A stretch of DNA of 64,000 nt from Pseudomonadota bacterium (GTDB lineage: Bacteria; Pseudomonadota; Gammaproteobacteria; Burkholderiales; Burkholderiaceae_C), in the NCBI GenBank assembly GCA_020161145.1, contig JAIUPQ010000007.1, forward strand, positions 1-64,000. The letters are read 5' to 3'. The stretch's first letter is position 1, and every line of letters begins with the position of its first letter. The notes beneath the pieces are model-generated. The model did no database searches and was not told the DNA's origin. It saw only the letters and a program-made list of their open reading frames with translations. This document shows, in pieces, positions 46,652-54,947 of this stretch. Made by a program: the position numbers and the translations under genes.

Positions 46652-47292
46652 ATCGCGCCGTCGTCGTCGTCGACCACGGCAGCGGCAACCTGCGCTCGGT
46701 GGCGCAGGCCGTGCGCGCAGCGGCGGCGGGCAGCGGCGCCGAGGTGGTCGTCAGCGGTGACGCCGACGTCGTCCACGCCGCCGAGCGCGTGGTGCTGCCC
46801 GGCCAGGGCGCCATGGCCGATGTGATGCGCGCCATCCGCACGGCCGGCCTGCAGGAAGCCGTACGGGCCGCGCTGCGCGAGCGTCCGGTGCTGGGCATCT
46901 GCGTGGGCCTGCAGCTGCTGCTGACCCACTCCGACGAGCAGGACACGCCGGGGCTGGGCCTGCTGCCGGGGCGCGTGCGGCGGTTTGCGGACGGCCAGAT
47001 GGGCCCAGACGGCAGCCGCTGCAAGGTGCCCCACATGGGCTGGAACACCGTCCACCCCACGCGACCCCATCCGCTGTGGCAGGGCATTGCCGATGGCACC
47101 CATTTCTACTTCGTGCACAGCTACCACGCCCAGCCCGAGCAGTCAGGCGACGTGGCGGCCACCACCCATTACCCCTTGCCCTTTACCAGTGCGGTGGCGC
47201 GCGATAACATTTTTGCCACCCAGTTTCACCCCGAGAAAAGCGCGGCGCAGGGCTTGACGTTGCTGCGCAACTTTTTGCGCTGGACGCCTTGA
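46648..47292 (+). CDS. hisH: Imidazole glycerol phosphate synthase, glutaminase subunit
   Basis: A 214-residue class I glutamine amidotransferase that feeds ammonia to HisF. It has [20 protein letters not shown], the nucleophile elbow [24 protein letters not shown] and the His-Glu pair in TQFHPEKS. It begins with GTG at 46648, in the overlap GTGA with the hisB stop. Its partner subunit HisF is not encoded in this window. Confidence 0.97.
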   Translation: MNRAVVVVDHGSGNLRSVAQAVRAAAAGSGAEVVVSGDADVVHAAERVVLPGQGAMADVMRAIRTAGLQEAVRAALRERPVLGICVGLQLLLTHSDEQDTPGLGLLPGRVRRFADGQMGPDGSRCKVPHMGWNTVHPTRPHPLWQGIADGTHFYFVHSYHAQPEQSGDVAATTHYPLPFTSAVARDNIFATQFHPEKSAAQGLTLLRNFLRWTP

Positions 47293-47296
47293 ACCC

Positions 47297-48037
47297 ATGC
47301 TGCTGATCCCCGCCATCGACCTCAAGGACGGCCAGTGCGTGCGCCTTGAACAGGGCGACATGAACGTCGCCACCACGTTTTCCAGTGCCCCTGCCGAGAT
47401 GGCCCGCCATTGGCTGGGCGCCGCCGCGCGCCGCCTGCACCTGGTGGACCTGAACGGCGCCTTTGCCGGCAAGCCGGTCAACCAGGCCGCCATCAAGAGC
47501 ATCCTGGCCGAGGTGGACGGCGCCATTCCGGTGCAACTGGGCGGCGGCATCCGCGATCTGGACACCATCGAGCGCTACCTGGACAGCGGCATCGCCTACG
47601 TCATCATTGGCACGGCGGCGGTCAAGAACCCGGGCTTTTTGCGCGAGGCCTGCACGGCCTTTGGCGGCCACATCGTCGTGGGCCTGGACGCGCGCGGCGG
47701 CAAGGTGGCCACCGACGGCTGGAGCAAGCTCACCGGCCACGAGGTCATCGATCTGGCACGCAAGTTCGAGGACTACGGCGTCGAGTCCATCATCTACACC
47801 GACATCGGCCGCGACGGCATGCTGACCGGCATCAACATCGAGGCCACGGTGGCGCTGGCCGAGGCGCTGTCCATCCCGGTCATCGCCTCGGGCGGCCTCG
47901 CGGGTCTGACCGACATCGAGGCCTTGTGCGCGGTGCAGGCCAGCGGCATCGAGGGCGTGATCTGCGGCCGCGCGATCTACACCGGCGCGCTGGACCTCGC
48001 GGCGGCTCAGGCGCGGGCGGACGAGCTCACGGCCTGA
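47297..48037 (+). CDS. hisA: ProFAR isomerase (HisA)
   Basis: A 246-residue TIM-barrel isomerase converting ProFAR to PRFAR. It has [15 protein letters not shown] with the catalytic Asp, [48 protein letters not shown] and [16 protein letters not shown]. It is the last his gene here. Its final 31 bases overlap the convergent rsmA gene, where hisF would normally follow. Confidence 0.97.
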   Translation: MLLIPAIDLKDGQCVRLEQGDMNVATTFSSAPAEMARHWLGAAARRLHLVDLNGAFAGKPVNQAAIKSILAEVDGAIPVQLGGGIRDLDTIERYLDSGIAYVIIGTAAVKNPGFLREACTAFGGHIVVGLDARGGKVATDGWSKLTGHEVIDLARKFEDYGVESIIYTDIGRDGMLTGINIEATVALAEALSIPVIASGGLAGLTDIEALCAVQASGIEGVICGRAIYTGALDLAAAQARADELTA

Positions 48038-48780
48038 GCCAGCGCCACGTAGGCGGCCACCGGCACTTCTTCGGCGCGGCGCTGCAGGTCGAAGTCGCCG
48101 CCATAGCCGCGCGCGGTCAGCCAGACGCCCAGGGTGTGGCGCAGCAGCTTGCGCCGCTGCGAGAAGGCCGCCGCCACCAGCGACGCCAGCAACGCCGCGT
48201 CCACCGCCTCGGTGCCCGGCAGCGGCTGCAGGCGCACGATGGCCGAGTCCACGGCCGGCGGCGGATCAAAGGCATCGGGTGGCACGTCGAACAGCGCCTC
48301 CACGTCGTAGCGCCACTGCAGCATCACCGACAGGCGGCCATAGGCCTTGCTGCCCGGCCCGGCGGCCATGCGATCGACCACCTCTTTTTGCAGCATGAAG
48401 TGCTGATCGATGAGGTGCGGGGCAAAGTCCAGCAGGTGAAAGAGGATGGGCGTGGAGATGTTGTAGGGCAGGTTGCCCACCACGCGCAGCGGGCCGCCCA
48501 GTTCGGCGGCCAGGGCGGCAAAGTCCACGGTCAGCACGTCGGCCTCGACGACGTGGAGCCTGGGCTCGCGGCGCAGCCGCGCGGCCAGGTCGCGGTCCAG
48601 CTCGATGACGGTGAGGCCAGGCAGCTCGGCCAGCAGCGGCCGGGTGAGTGCCCCCAGGCCGGGGCCGATTTCAACCAGCCGATCGCCCGCGCGCGGCGCA
48701 ATGGCGCGCACGATGCCGGCAATGATGCCGGTGTCGGTCAGAAAGTGCTGGCCGAAGCGCTTGCGGGCGCGGTGTGTCAT
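48007..48780 (-). CDS. rsmA: 16S rRNA adenine dimethyltransferase
   Basis: A 257-residue SAM-dependent methyltransferase that dimethylates the two adjacent adenines in helix 45 of 16S rRNA, late in small-subunit assembly. [29 protein letters not shown] (SAM site), [25 protein letters not shown] (catalytic NLPY) and [14 protein letters not shown] are all present. It lies seven bases after surA. The pdxA gene that sits between surA and rsmA in E. coli is absent here. Confidence 0.97.
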   Translation of the reverse strand: MTHRARKRFGQHFLTDTGIIAGIVRAIAPRAGDRLVEIGPGLGALTRPLLAELPGLTVIELDRDLAARLRREPRLHVVEADVLTVDFAALAAELGGPLRVVGNLPYNISTPILFHLLDFAPHLIDQHFMLQKEVVDRMAAGPGSKAYGRLSVMLQWRYDVEALFDVPPDAFDPPPAVDSAIVRLQPLPGTEAVDAALLASLVAAAFSQRRKLLRHTLGVWLTARGYGGDFDLQRRAEEVPVAAYVALAQAVSSSARA

Positions 48781-48786
48781 CGGCGA

Positions 48787-50085
48787 TCAGCGCTCGGGCT
48801 TCTCGCGCAGCTCGATCCAGGCGCGGCCACGCAGCTCCTCCAGCCACTCGGCATAGGCTTTGTCGTACTGGCGCTCGCGCAGCACGTTGCGCGCCTGGTC
48901 GCGCAGCTGGCGCAAGTCCACCTGGGCCTGGCGGCGCTCCAGCACCTGGATCAGGTGCACGCCGAAGCGCGAAACCACGGGCTGGGAGATGGCGCCGATG
49001 TCGAGCTTCCCCATGGCCTGCTCGAACTCGGGCACGAACTGGCCCGGCGAGACCCAGCCCAGATCGCCCCCGCCCTGGGCGCTGCCGTCTTCCGAATAGC
49101 GGCGGGCGGCGTCTTCAAAGCTGATGCGGCCGTTGTCGATCTGCGTGCGCAGATCGCCCAGGCGCTGGCGGGCGGTCTCGGCCGAGAGTTCGGCCGAGGG
49201 GCGCAGCAAGATGTGGCGCGGGTGGGTCTGGGTCACCGTCATGCCGGCGTTTTCCTTGCGCGCCAGCACCTTGATGACGTGAAAGCCGGCGCCGCTGCGC
49301 AGCGGCTCGGCCGCCACGTCGCCCACCGCCACGCCGCGCGCGGCCGCAGTGAACAGGTCGGGGTAGCGGTCGGCCGCCTTCTGGCCCATCTCGCCGCCCT
49401 GGGCCCGGGTGCCGGTGTCCTGCGAGAGCTCCCGGGCCACGGCGCCGAAGTCTTCGCCGCCTCGCACACGGGTGATGGCGCCCTGGGCCAGCGCGCGGCG
49501 TTCGGCCACCTCGGCCTCGCCCGCCCCATCGGGCACCGTGATCAGAATCTGGGCCAGGTTCAGCTCCTGGCTGGCCACCCGCGCGGCGCCGCGCTCGGCC
49601 AGCATGGCGTCCACATCGGCGTCCGAGACCTTGATGCGCGCCGGCACCTCGCGCTCACGCACCCGCTCGGCCAGGATCTGGTCGCGCAGGTTGTCGCGAA
49701 AGCGCTTGAAATCCAGCCCGTCGGCGCGCAGCCGCTCGCGCAGCGCATCCACGCTGGCCAGGCGGTTGGCGGTCACCACGTTGGCCACCGCGCGGTCGAG
49801 TTCGGGCTCGTCCACCCGCACGCCCATGTCGCGGGCATAGGTGACGATGACGCGCTCGTTGACCAGGCGGTCTATGGTCTGGCGCCGCAGGTCGGCCTCA
49901 TTGGGCATGGCGCCGCTTTGCTGGCGGGCCTGCTCGCGCGCGTTGGCCAGGGCTTGCTGCACCTCGACCTCGGTGACGGCGTCGTTGTTGACCACCGCCA
50001 CGATGTAGTCCGACGCGCGCGGCGGGGTGGCCGCCGACGCGGCCAGCGCCCAGGTCAGGGCAAGCGCAGAAAGAGCATGTTTCAT
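48787..50085 (-). CDS. surA: Periplasmic chaperone and peptidyl-prolyl isomerase SurA
   Basis: A 432-residue outer-membrane-protein chaperone. The signal peptide ends near ASAATPP. An N-terminal SurA domain (DYIVAVVNNDAVTEVEV to about 170) is followed by two parvulin domains (about 175-280 and 290-390). The second has the typical HPRHILLRPSAELSAET...GGDLGWVSPGQFVPEFEQAM...PVVSRFGVHLIQVLERR. It is downstream of lptD by 20 bases, and LptD is one of the clients that depends on SurA, so the pairing is functional as well as positional. Confidence 0.96.
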   Translation of the reverse strand: MKHALSALALTWALAASAATPPRASDYIVAVVNNDAVTEVEVQQALANAREQARQQSGAMPNEADLRRQTIDRLVNERVIVTYARDMGVRVDEPELDRAVANVVTANRLASVDALRERLRADGLDFKRFRDNLRDQILAERVREREVPARIKVSDADVDAMLAERGAARVASQELNLAQILITVPDGAGEAEVAERRALAQGAITRVRGGEDFGAVARELSQDTGTRAQGGEMGQKAADRYPDLFTAAARGVAVGDVAAEPLRSGAGFHVIKVLARKENAGMTVTQTHPRHILLRPSAELSAETARQRLGDLRTQIDNGRISFEDAARRYSEDGSAQGGGDLGWVSPGQFVPEFEQAMGKLDIGAISQPVVSRFGVHLIQVLERRQAQVDLRQLRDQARNVLRERQYDKAYAEWLEELRGRAWIELREKPER

Positions 50086-50105
50086 GAGGGGCACAACGGA
50101 CGAAG

Positions 50106-52424
50106 CTAGGGGAGGGAAGACGACCAGGGCGCGTCGTCGTCGCGCAGCACCTGATAGCCCGGGATATTGTCTTTCAGCGCGCGCAAGGGGTTGGCGCCCA
50201 GGCGCGACAGGCCCACCAGCTCCAGCTGCAGCAGCAGCCGCGTGGTGGCCTGGCTCTGCCCGGTGGAGATGCGCTCGGCCACCACGCGGGCGATCCAGCA
50301 GCCCGAGTCGTACTCGAATCCGGCCAGCGCATCGGTGATGCGCTTGTCGGCCATGCTGTAGTTGACGCGGCCCACGCCGTACAGCGTGCCCTGGCAGCGG
50401 CCACCCTGGCTGCTGCTGCGGTAGATGGGCCATTGCCAGCCCATGTCGAACTGCTCGGAGAGGTCGCGCGCATAGCGGTAAGTGCCCGACAGCACGTGAT
50501 AGGGCGCCGGCTGCCAGCGCAGCGCCAGCACCGAGCGCATGGTGCGCCGCGAGCTGGGGCTGACCTGCACGGTGGCGTCGGCACGCCAGGTGGGCCAGGG
50601 CGAGCCGCTGCCGTACAGCAGCAGGTCGGAAAAGCGGCTGTTGCCGGCATCGTCCAGGGGGGGCAACCGCTGGTCGCGGAACATGTAGCGCTGTGCGGCG
50701 CCCAGCCGCAGCAGCTCCACGCCCGTGCCCGCATCCAGCCATCGGCTGGCCAGGCCGGCCGTGACCTGCTGCATGTCGCTGATGCGGTCCGGTCCGGCAA
50801 AGGGGTTGTCGGCCCAGATCGAGGTCTCGCTGAAATCCAGTGGCGCGGTGTCGAACAGCGGCAGCGCGTTCTGCGCCTTGTACGGCGTGTAGACGTAATG
50901 CAGCCGCGGCTCCAGCGTCTGCGTGACGGCGCGGTCCCAGGCGGTGGTGGTGCGGTCGAAGCGCAGGCCGGTGTCCAGGCTGACCGACGGCAGCCAGCGG
51001 CGGGCGCTGGTGCGGCCATCGCTCATGGCGGTGTCGGTGCGGTAGCTGGCCGCATAGAGCGCGGCGCGCGGCGTCAGCCAGCCCCAACCGGAGTCCCAGG
51101 TGCGGGTCAGGCTGGCCTGGCTGGTGACGCGCTGGCCGTCGGGGCGCCACTCAAGCGGCAGCCGCTCGCGCAGCACGAAGCGGTTGTACTCGCCCTGCAG
51201 GCCCCAGCGCCAGCCATCGAGCTCGCCGGCCAGCCCCAGGCCCACCTGGGGCAGCCGCTGGTAGGGCGCAACGATGAGGTCTTCGCGATCTTCGCTTTGC
51301 AGCACCTGCCAGCCTTGCACGCGCACCCAGGCGCTGGCGTCGACGGCCGCGCCCTGACCGCCAAACTGCCAGACGCGGCTGGCGGCCAGATCCTGCGCCA
51401 GCAGGCGCTGCGTCAGGCTGGGCAGGGTGCGCGCAAAGTCGCGCCAATAGGCGTCGTCCGAAGCGGCCTCGACGTGGGCGTCGTAGCGCCACCCGCTGGC
51501 CTCGCCCTCGTGCAGCCAGGCCAGCGAGCCGCGCGCGCGGCCGGCCAGGCGGTCGTAGGGCAGGGTGTCGATGTCGATGCGGCCCTTGTCGCTGTCCAGC
51601 AGGTAGCGCACCTGCCCGGCGACCGACAGGCCACGGCGGCTGATGATGCCCGGCGTCAGCGTGGCGTCGAGGTTGGGCGCAATGCGCCAGTAGTAGGGCA
51701 GCGCCAGCGTCAGGCCCGAGGTGCTGTCCAGCCCCACGGTGGGCGGCAGCCAGCCGGACTTGGGCTGGTCGGTGGCCGGAAACGTCAGCGTCGGCGCGCC
51801 CAGGATGGGCACACCCATGAAGCGCAGCACGGCGCCGGTGGCGCGCCCTTCGTTGGTGACGAAATCCAGATTCAGGGTGTCGGCCGACAGCAGCCAGTCG
51901 GGCATGTGGCCGGGAGCGTCGGCGTCGCGCGGGCAGGTGGTGTAGTCGGCGGCCGTGGCGGCCAGACGCTGGCGGCCCTCGAACGTCAACTCGCGCGCAT
52001 GGCCGCCGCCGCCGGTGACGGCCAGGTGGTAGGTCACGTCCTGGACGCGGCCGCGCTGGCGATCCACCTGCACCTCGGCGCGGCTGCCCGCCACCACGCT
52101 GCCGCGCTGGCTGAGTCGCACCGCACCCTCGGCGATGGCCAACTGGGTCGCCTCGTCGAAGCGCAGCCAGTCGGCGGTGAGCTTGAGGCCCGCCTGCTCC
52201 AGCACCACGGCGCCACTGGCCACCGTCTGGGTCTGGTTGCGGCTCTCAATGCGATCGGCCTCCAGCGTGATGGGCGCGGGCGGTTGCTGCGCCAACGCCG
52301 AGGTGGCCAGCGTCAGCGCGGCCAGCGGCAGGGGGCACAGCAATGGACGACGGGCGAAGCGGCTCAAGCGGTGGGGCTTAGGGGCAAAGCCTAGAATTAT
52401 CGTAGAAGCTGCCGTGCGCCCCAT
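50106..52424 (-). CDS. lptD: LPS-assembly outer-membrane protein LptD
   Basis: A protein of about 770 residues that inserts lipopolysaccharide into the outer leaflet, working with LptE. The N-terminal OstA/LptA-like domain (ITLEADRIESRNQTQTVASGAVVL to about 210) precedes a large C-terminal barrel (LTFPATDQPKSGWLPPTVGLDSTSG onward, LEPRLHYVYTP, GGRCQGTLYGVGR, FEYDSGCW). Cysteines in CPRD, GGRCQG and DSGCW can form the inter-domain disulphides. The start is uncertain: ATG at 52424 is used, but TTG at 52367 would give a cleaner signal peptide, MSRFARRPLL...ATSALAQQ. It leads lptD-surA-rsmA. Confidence 0.93.
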   Translation of the reverse strand: MGRTAASTIILGFAPKPHRLSRFARRPLLCPLPLAALTLATSALAQQPPAPITLEADRIESRNQTQTVASGAVVLEQAGLKLTADWLRFDEATQLAIAEGAVRLSQRGSVVAGSRAEVQVDRQRGRVQDVTYHLAVTGGGGHARELTFEGRQRLAATAADYTTCPRDADAPGHMPDWLLSADTLNLDFVTNEGRATGAVLRFMGVPILGAPTLTFPATDQPKSGWLPPTVGLDSTSGLTLALPYYWRIAPNLDATLTPGIISRRGLSVAGQVRYLLDSDKGRIDIDTLPYDRLAGRARGSLAWLHEGEASGWRYDAHVEAASDDAYWRDFARTLPSLTQRLLAQDLAASRVWQFGGQGAAVDASAWVRVQGWQVLQSEDREDLIVAPYQRLPQVGLGLAGELDGWRWGLQGEYNRFVLRERLPLEWRPDGQRVTSQASLTRTWDSGWGWLTPRAALYAASYRTDTAMSDGRTSARRWLPSVSLDTGLRFDRTTTAWDRAVTQTLEPRLHYVYTPYKAQNALPLFDTAPLDFSETSIWADNPFAGPDRISDMQQVTAGLASRWLDAGTGVELLRLGAAQRYMFRDQRLPPLDDAGNSRFSDLLLYGSGSPWPTWRADATVQVSPSSRRTMRSVLALRWQPAPYHVLSGTYRYARDLSEQFDMGWQWPIYRSSSQGGRCQGTLYGVGRVNYSMADKRITDALAGFEYDSGCWIARVVAERISTGQSQATTRLLLQLELVGLSRLGANPLRALKDNIPGYQVLRDDDAPWSSSLP

Positions 52425-52488
52425 CTTCAGCGCCAAGGCGGCCTGCCCGGCGGTGGCAAGCGGTCAACCGCCGTTTCTAGGATTTTTC

Positions 52489-53535
52489 ATGAGCACCCCC
52501 ATCGTGACCTGGGCCGACGCGGCCCGCGCCCAAGCGTTCGACCGCTGGCTGGCCGACGTGGCCCCTGCCCATGGCCTGCGCCCTGAGACCCTGGTGCCGG
52601 CCAGCGCGGACGCGAGTTTCAGGCGCTATCTGCGCATCCAGTCGGCCCACGGCACGCGCATCATCATGGACGCCCCGCCCCCGCTGGAGGACGTGCGGCC
52701 TTTTCTGCACGTGGCCGCGCTGATCGAGCGGGCTGGCCTGCATGGCCCCCACGTGCTGGCCGCCGATACGGCCCAGGGCTTCGTACTGCTGAGCGACCTG
52801 GGTCAGCGGCTGTACCTGGCCGCGCTGCAAGACCCCGCGTGCAGCGCCGAGCAGACCGATGGCTTGATGCGCGACGCCGTGCGGGCGCTGGTGCAATGGC
52901 AGGTGAACGTGGCGGCCGACACGCTGCCGCCCTATGACGACGCGCTGCTGCGCCGCGAGCTGGCGCTGTTCCCCGAGTGGTGCGTGCAGCGCGAGTACGG
53001 CGTGCAATGGACGGCGGCCCAGCAGGCCAGCTGGCAAACCCTGTGCGACCACCTGGTGGCCAGCGCCCTGGCCCAGCCCACGGTGGCCGTACACCGCGAC
53101 TGGATGCCGCGCAACCTGATGGTGGCCGACCCCAATCCGGCCATCCTGGACTTCCAGGACGCGGTGCGCGGCCCCATCACCTATGACATGGCCTCGCTGC
53201 TGCGCGATGCCTTCATCTCCTGGGACGAGGAGCGCGAGCTGGACTGGGGCGTGCGCCACTGGCAGGCCGCCCGCGCCGCCGCGCTGCCGGTGGCCGAAGA
53301 CTTCGGTGCGCACTGGCGGGCGCTGGAATGGATGGGCCTGCAGCGGCACCTCAAGGTCATGGGCATCTTCTGCCGCCTCAAGCACCGCGACGGCAAACCG
53401 CACTACGTGGCCGATCTGCCGCGCTTCTTCACCTATGCGCGCAAGGTGGCGCTGCGCTATGCGCCGCTCAAGCCGCTGCTGCCGCTGCTGGAACAGCTCG
53501 ACGGCGGCCAGACCCGCGCCGGCTATACCTTCTAG
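52489..53535 (+). CDS. AmgK-like sugar kinase (aminoglycoside phosphotransferase fold)
   Basis: A 348-residue kinase-fold protein. It has the loop DASFRRYLRI, VLLSDLGQRLYL, the catalytic VHRDWMPRNLMV (His-x-Asp...Asn) and the metal-binding ILDFQDAVRGPITYDMASLLRD. Members next to lptD, usually with murU, are AmgK enzymes that phosphorylate MurNAc or GlcNAc at C1 for wall recycling. By that context I favour AmgK, although murU is not adjacent here. TAGGA lies about eight bases before the ATG. It is divergent from lptD and overlaps the convergent LysR gene by four bases. Confidence 0.85.
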   Translation: MSTPIVTWADAARAQAFDRWLADVAPAHGLRPETLVPASADASFRRYLRIQSAHGTRIIMDAPPPLEDVRPFLHVAALIERAGLHGPHVLAADTAQGFVLLSDLGQRLYLAALQDPACSAEQTDGLMRDAVRALVQWQVNVAADTLPPYDDALLRRELALFPEWCVQREYGVQWTAAQQASWQTLCDHLVASALAQPTVAVHRDWMPRNLMVADPNPAILDFQDAVRGPITYDMASLLRDAFISWDEERELDWGVRHWQAARAAALPVAEDFGAHWRALEWMGLQRHLKVMGIFCRLKHRDGKPHYVADLPRFFTYARKVALRYAPLKPLLPLLEQLDGGQTRAGYTF

Positions 53536-54479
53536 TCCAGCTCAGCCAGCCAGGGGTCGCGGTCTTCACCGCCAAAGGTCTCGACCAGAAAGTCCAGCAT
53601 GGCGCGCGTGCGCGCCGGCAGGTGCTGGCGTGAGGGCACGCAGGCCCAGATGGTGTTCTCAAAGAGGCGCCAGTCGGGCAGCACGCGCTCCAGCGTGCCG
53701 GCCCTGAAGTCGCCGGCCACGGTGAACGAAGGCAGGCCGGCCACGCCCAGGCCGACACGGGCGGCCACCAGGTTGGTGTCGGTGTGCCAGGTGGACAGCA
53801 GCGGTTTGGGACGAGTGTGAGACGGCGGCTGGACGACGGTGCCGTCGCGCCGATGGATGAAGCGGATCTGGGCCGGATCGAAAATGCCCGGCACGGGTGG
53901 CGGCGTCAGCATCTGGTGCTGCGCCAGCTCGGTGGGATGCGTGGGCCGGCCATGGCGGTCCAGATAGGCCGGCGCCGCGCAGAGGATGACTTCGGTGCGG
54001 GCCAGCCGACGCGCCACGAACTCGCCCGCCAGGGGCTGCGGGCCCCAGATGATGGTGATGTCCTGCCCCTCGTCAACGCCAACGCCCACGACGCCATCCA
54101 ACGTCAGCGTCAGCGTGACCGCCGGGTAGCGCTCGTGGAACCGGGGCAGCATGACGGCCAGTTGGTGGGTGGCGAAAGCAGGCGGTGCGCGCATGGCCAG
54201 CCGCCCACCCACCACGCGCACGGTGGCGCTGGCCTCCGCGTCGGCGTCGGCCAGATCGGCCAGGATGGCGCGCACCCGGGTCAGGTACTGCCTGCCCACG
54301 TCGGTCAGCACCATGAGCCGCGTGGTGCGCTGAATCAGCCGGGCCGCCAGATGCGCCTCCAACTCGGCCACCTGCCGCGTGACCACGGCGGGGGCGAGGT
54401 TCAAGGCCCGCGCCGCGCCGGCAAAACTGCCGGCTTCGGCCACCTGCGCAAACACCTGCATGGCACGCAACTGATCCAT
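53532..54479 (-). CDS. LysR-family transcriptional regulator
   Basis: A 315-residue regulator. The N-terminal winged HTH (MDQLRAMQVFAQVAEAGSFAGAARALNLAPAVVTRQVAELEAHL) is followed by a type-2 periplasmic-binding effector domain (RLAMRAPPAFATHQLAVMLPRFHERYP, TEVILCAAPAYLDRHG, GLGVAGLPSFTVAGD). The sequence style is that of the large group of LysR proteins controlling divergent genes in Burkholderiales. The likely target is the divergent small secreted protein gene, across a 166-base gap with three inverted repeats. The effector is unknown. Confidence 0.93.
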   Translation of the reverse strand: MDQLRAMQVFAQVAEAGSFAGAARALNLAPAVVTRQVAELEAHLAARLIQRTTRLMVLTDVGRQYLTRVRAILADLADADAEASATVRVVGGRLAMRAPPAFATHQLAVMLPRFHERYPAVTLTLTLDGVVGVGVDEGQDITIIWGPQPLAGEFVARRLARTEVILCAAPAYLDRHGRPTHPTELAQHQMLTPPPVPGIFDPAQIRFIHRRDGTVVQPPSHTRPKPLLSTWHTDTNLVAARVGLGVAGLPSFTVAGDFRAGTLERVLPDWRLFENTIWACVPSRQHLPARTRAMLDFLVETFGGEDRDPWLAELD

Positions 54480-54492
54480 AGCGCCCTCCTTT

Positions 54493-54509
54493 ATTGCGAA
54501 ATCAGCAAT
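54493..54509. promoter_or_regulatory. Inverted repeat ATTGC-N7-GCAAT, candidate LysR operator
   Basis: Perfect five-base arms around a seven-base centre, 14 bases upstream of the LysR start codon. It contains a T-N11-A-type site as bound by LysR proteins. The ATCAGCAAT in its right half recurs at 54540-54548. Confidence 0.55.
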
Positions 54510-54539
54510 AGTCTATCGACGAATTGGTGATTTATTCCG

Positions 54540-54553
54540 ATCAGCAATCTGAT
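54540..54553. promoter_or_regulatory. Inverted repeat ATCAG-N4-CTGAT, candidate operator half
   Basis: Perfect five-base arms around CAAT in the LysR/small-protein gap. It shares ATCAGCAAT in direct orientation with the upstream inverted repeat, 39 bases away, roughly four helical turns. Paired sites on one face of DNA are usual for LysR regulators. Confidence 0.5.
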
Positions 54554-54568
54554 TACAGTGACAGCCAT

Positions 54569-54585
54569 CGACTCATATCGAGTCG
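54569..54585. promoter_or_regulatory. Palindrome CGACTC-N5-GAGTCG in the LysR divergent region
   Basis: Perfect six-base arms around ATATC, 60 bases before the small secreted protein's ATG. It could be an operator of a second regulator or part of the mRNA leader. It has no T tract. Confidence 0.4.
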
Positions 54586-54645
54586 TTGTGGGCCAAAGGC
54601 AAACAGCAAGCGCTCACTTACGTCAACCTGATTGAGGAGAACACC

Positions 54646-54936
54646 ATGCGTACCGCTTCGACCGCCATTGCCCTTGCCCTGTTGCTTGCCGCCACCGCCG
54701 CCTCGGCCCAAACCACGACCAGCCGGTATGACAACGGCGCCGAGCCGTTTGCCGACTTGGGCCGCATCGAAGCGCCGGCGCTGTCCAGCACCACCCGCGC
54801 CGCCGTCATGGCCGAATTCTTCCGTGCCCGCAAGGCCGGTGAAATCAGCGCCTACGACAACCACGCCGACGTGATCCGGATGGCCGATCTGGCCGGCAAG
54901 CAACCCAGCCGCCAGCCCAGCCTGGCCGGCCGCTGA
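54646..54936 (+). CDS. Small secreted DUF4148-like protein
   Basis: A 96-residue periplasmic protein. GAGGAG lies eight bases before the ATG. The signal peptide (MRTASTAIALALLLAATAASA) is cut before QTTTS. The mature 75 residues contain TTRAAVMAEFFRARKAGEISAYDNHADVIRM. This resembles the short (S/T)R-x-x-V-x-A-E-(L/F)...A(R)-x-A-G-E-I pattern of DUF4148 proteins, common in many copies in Burkholderiales and without known function. It is divergent from the LysR gene and probably controlled by it. Confidence 0.8.
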   Translation: MRTASTAIALALLLAATAASAQTTTSRYDNGAEPFADLGRIEAPALSSTTRAAVMAEFFRARKAGEISAYDNHADVIRMADLAGKQPSRQPSLAGR

Positions 54937-54947
54937 GCCTCCGTCGA

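Noticed and set aside
41321-48037. Both ends of the interrupted his segment show 31-base convergent overlaps (hisD/patatin and hisA/rsmA), suggesting a shared junction sequence
   Set aside because: The two 31-base stretches match at about two-thirds of positions, mostly at stop codons and common GC-rich codons; chance is a sufficient explanation.
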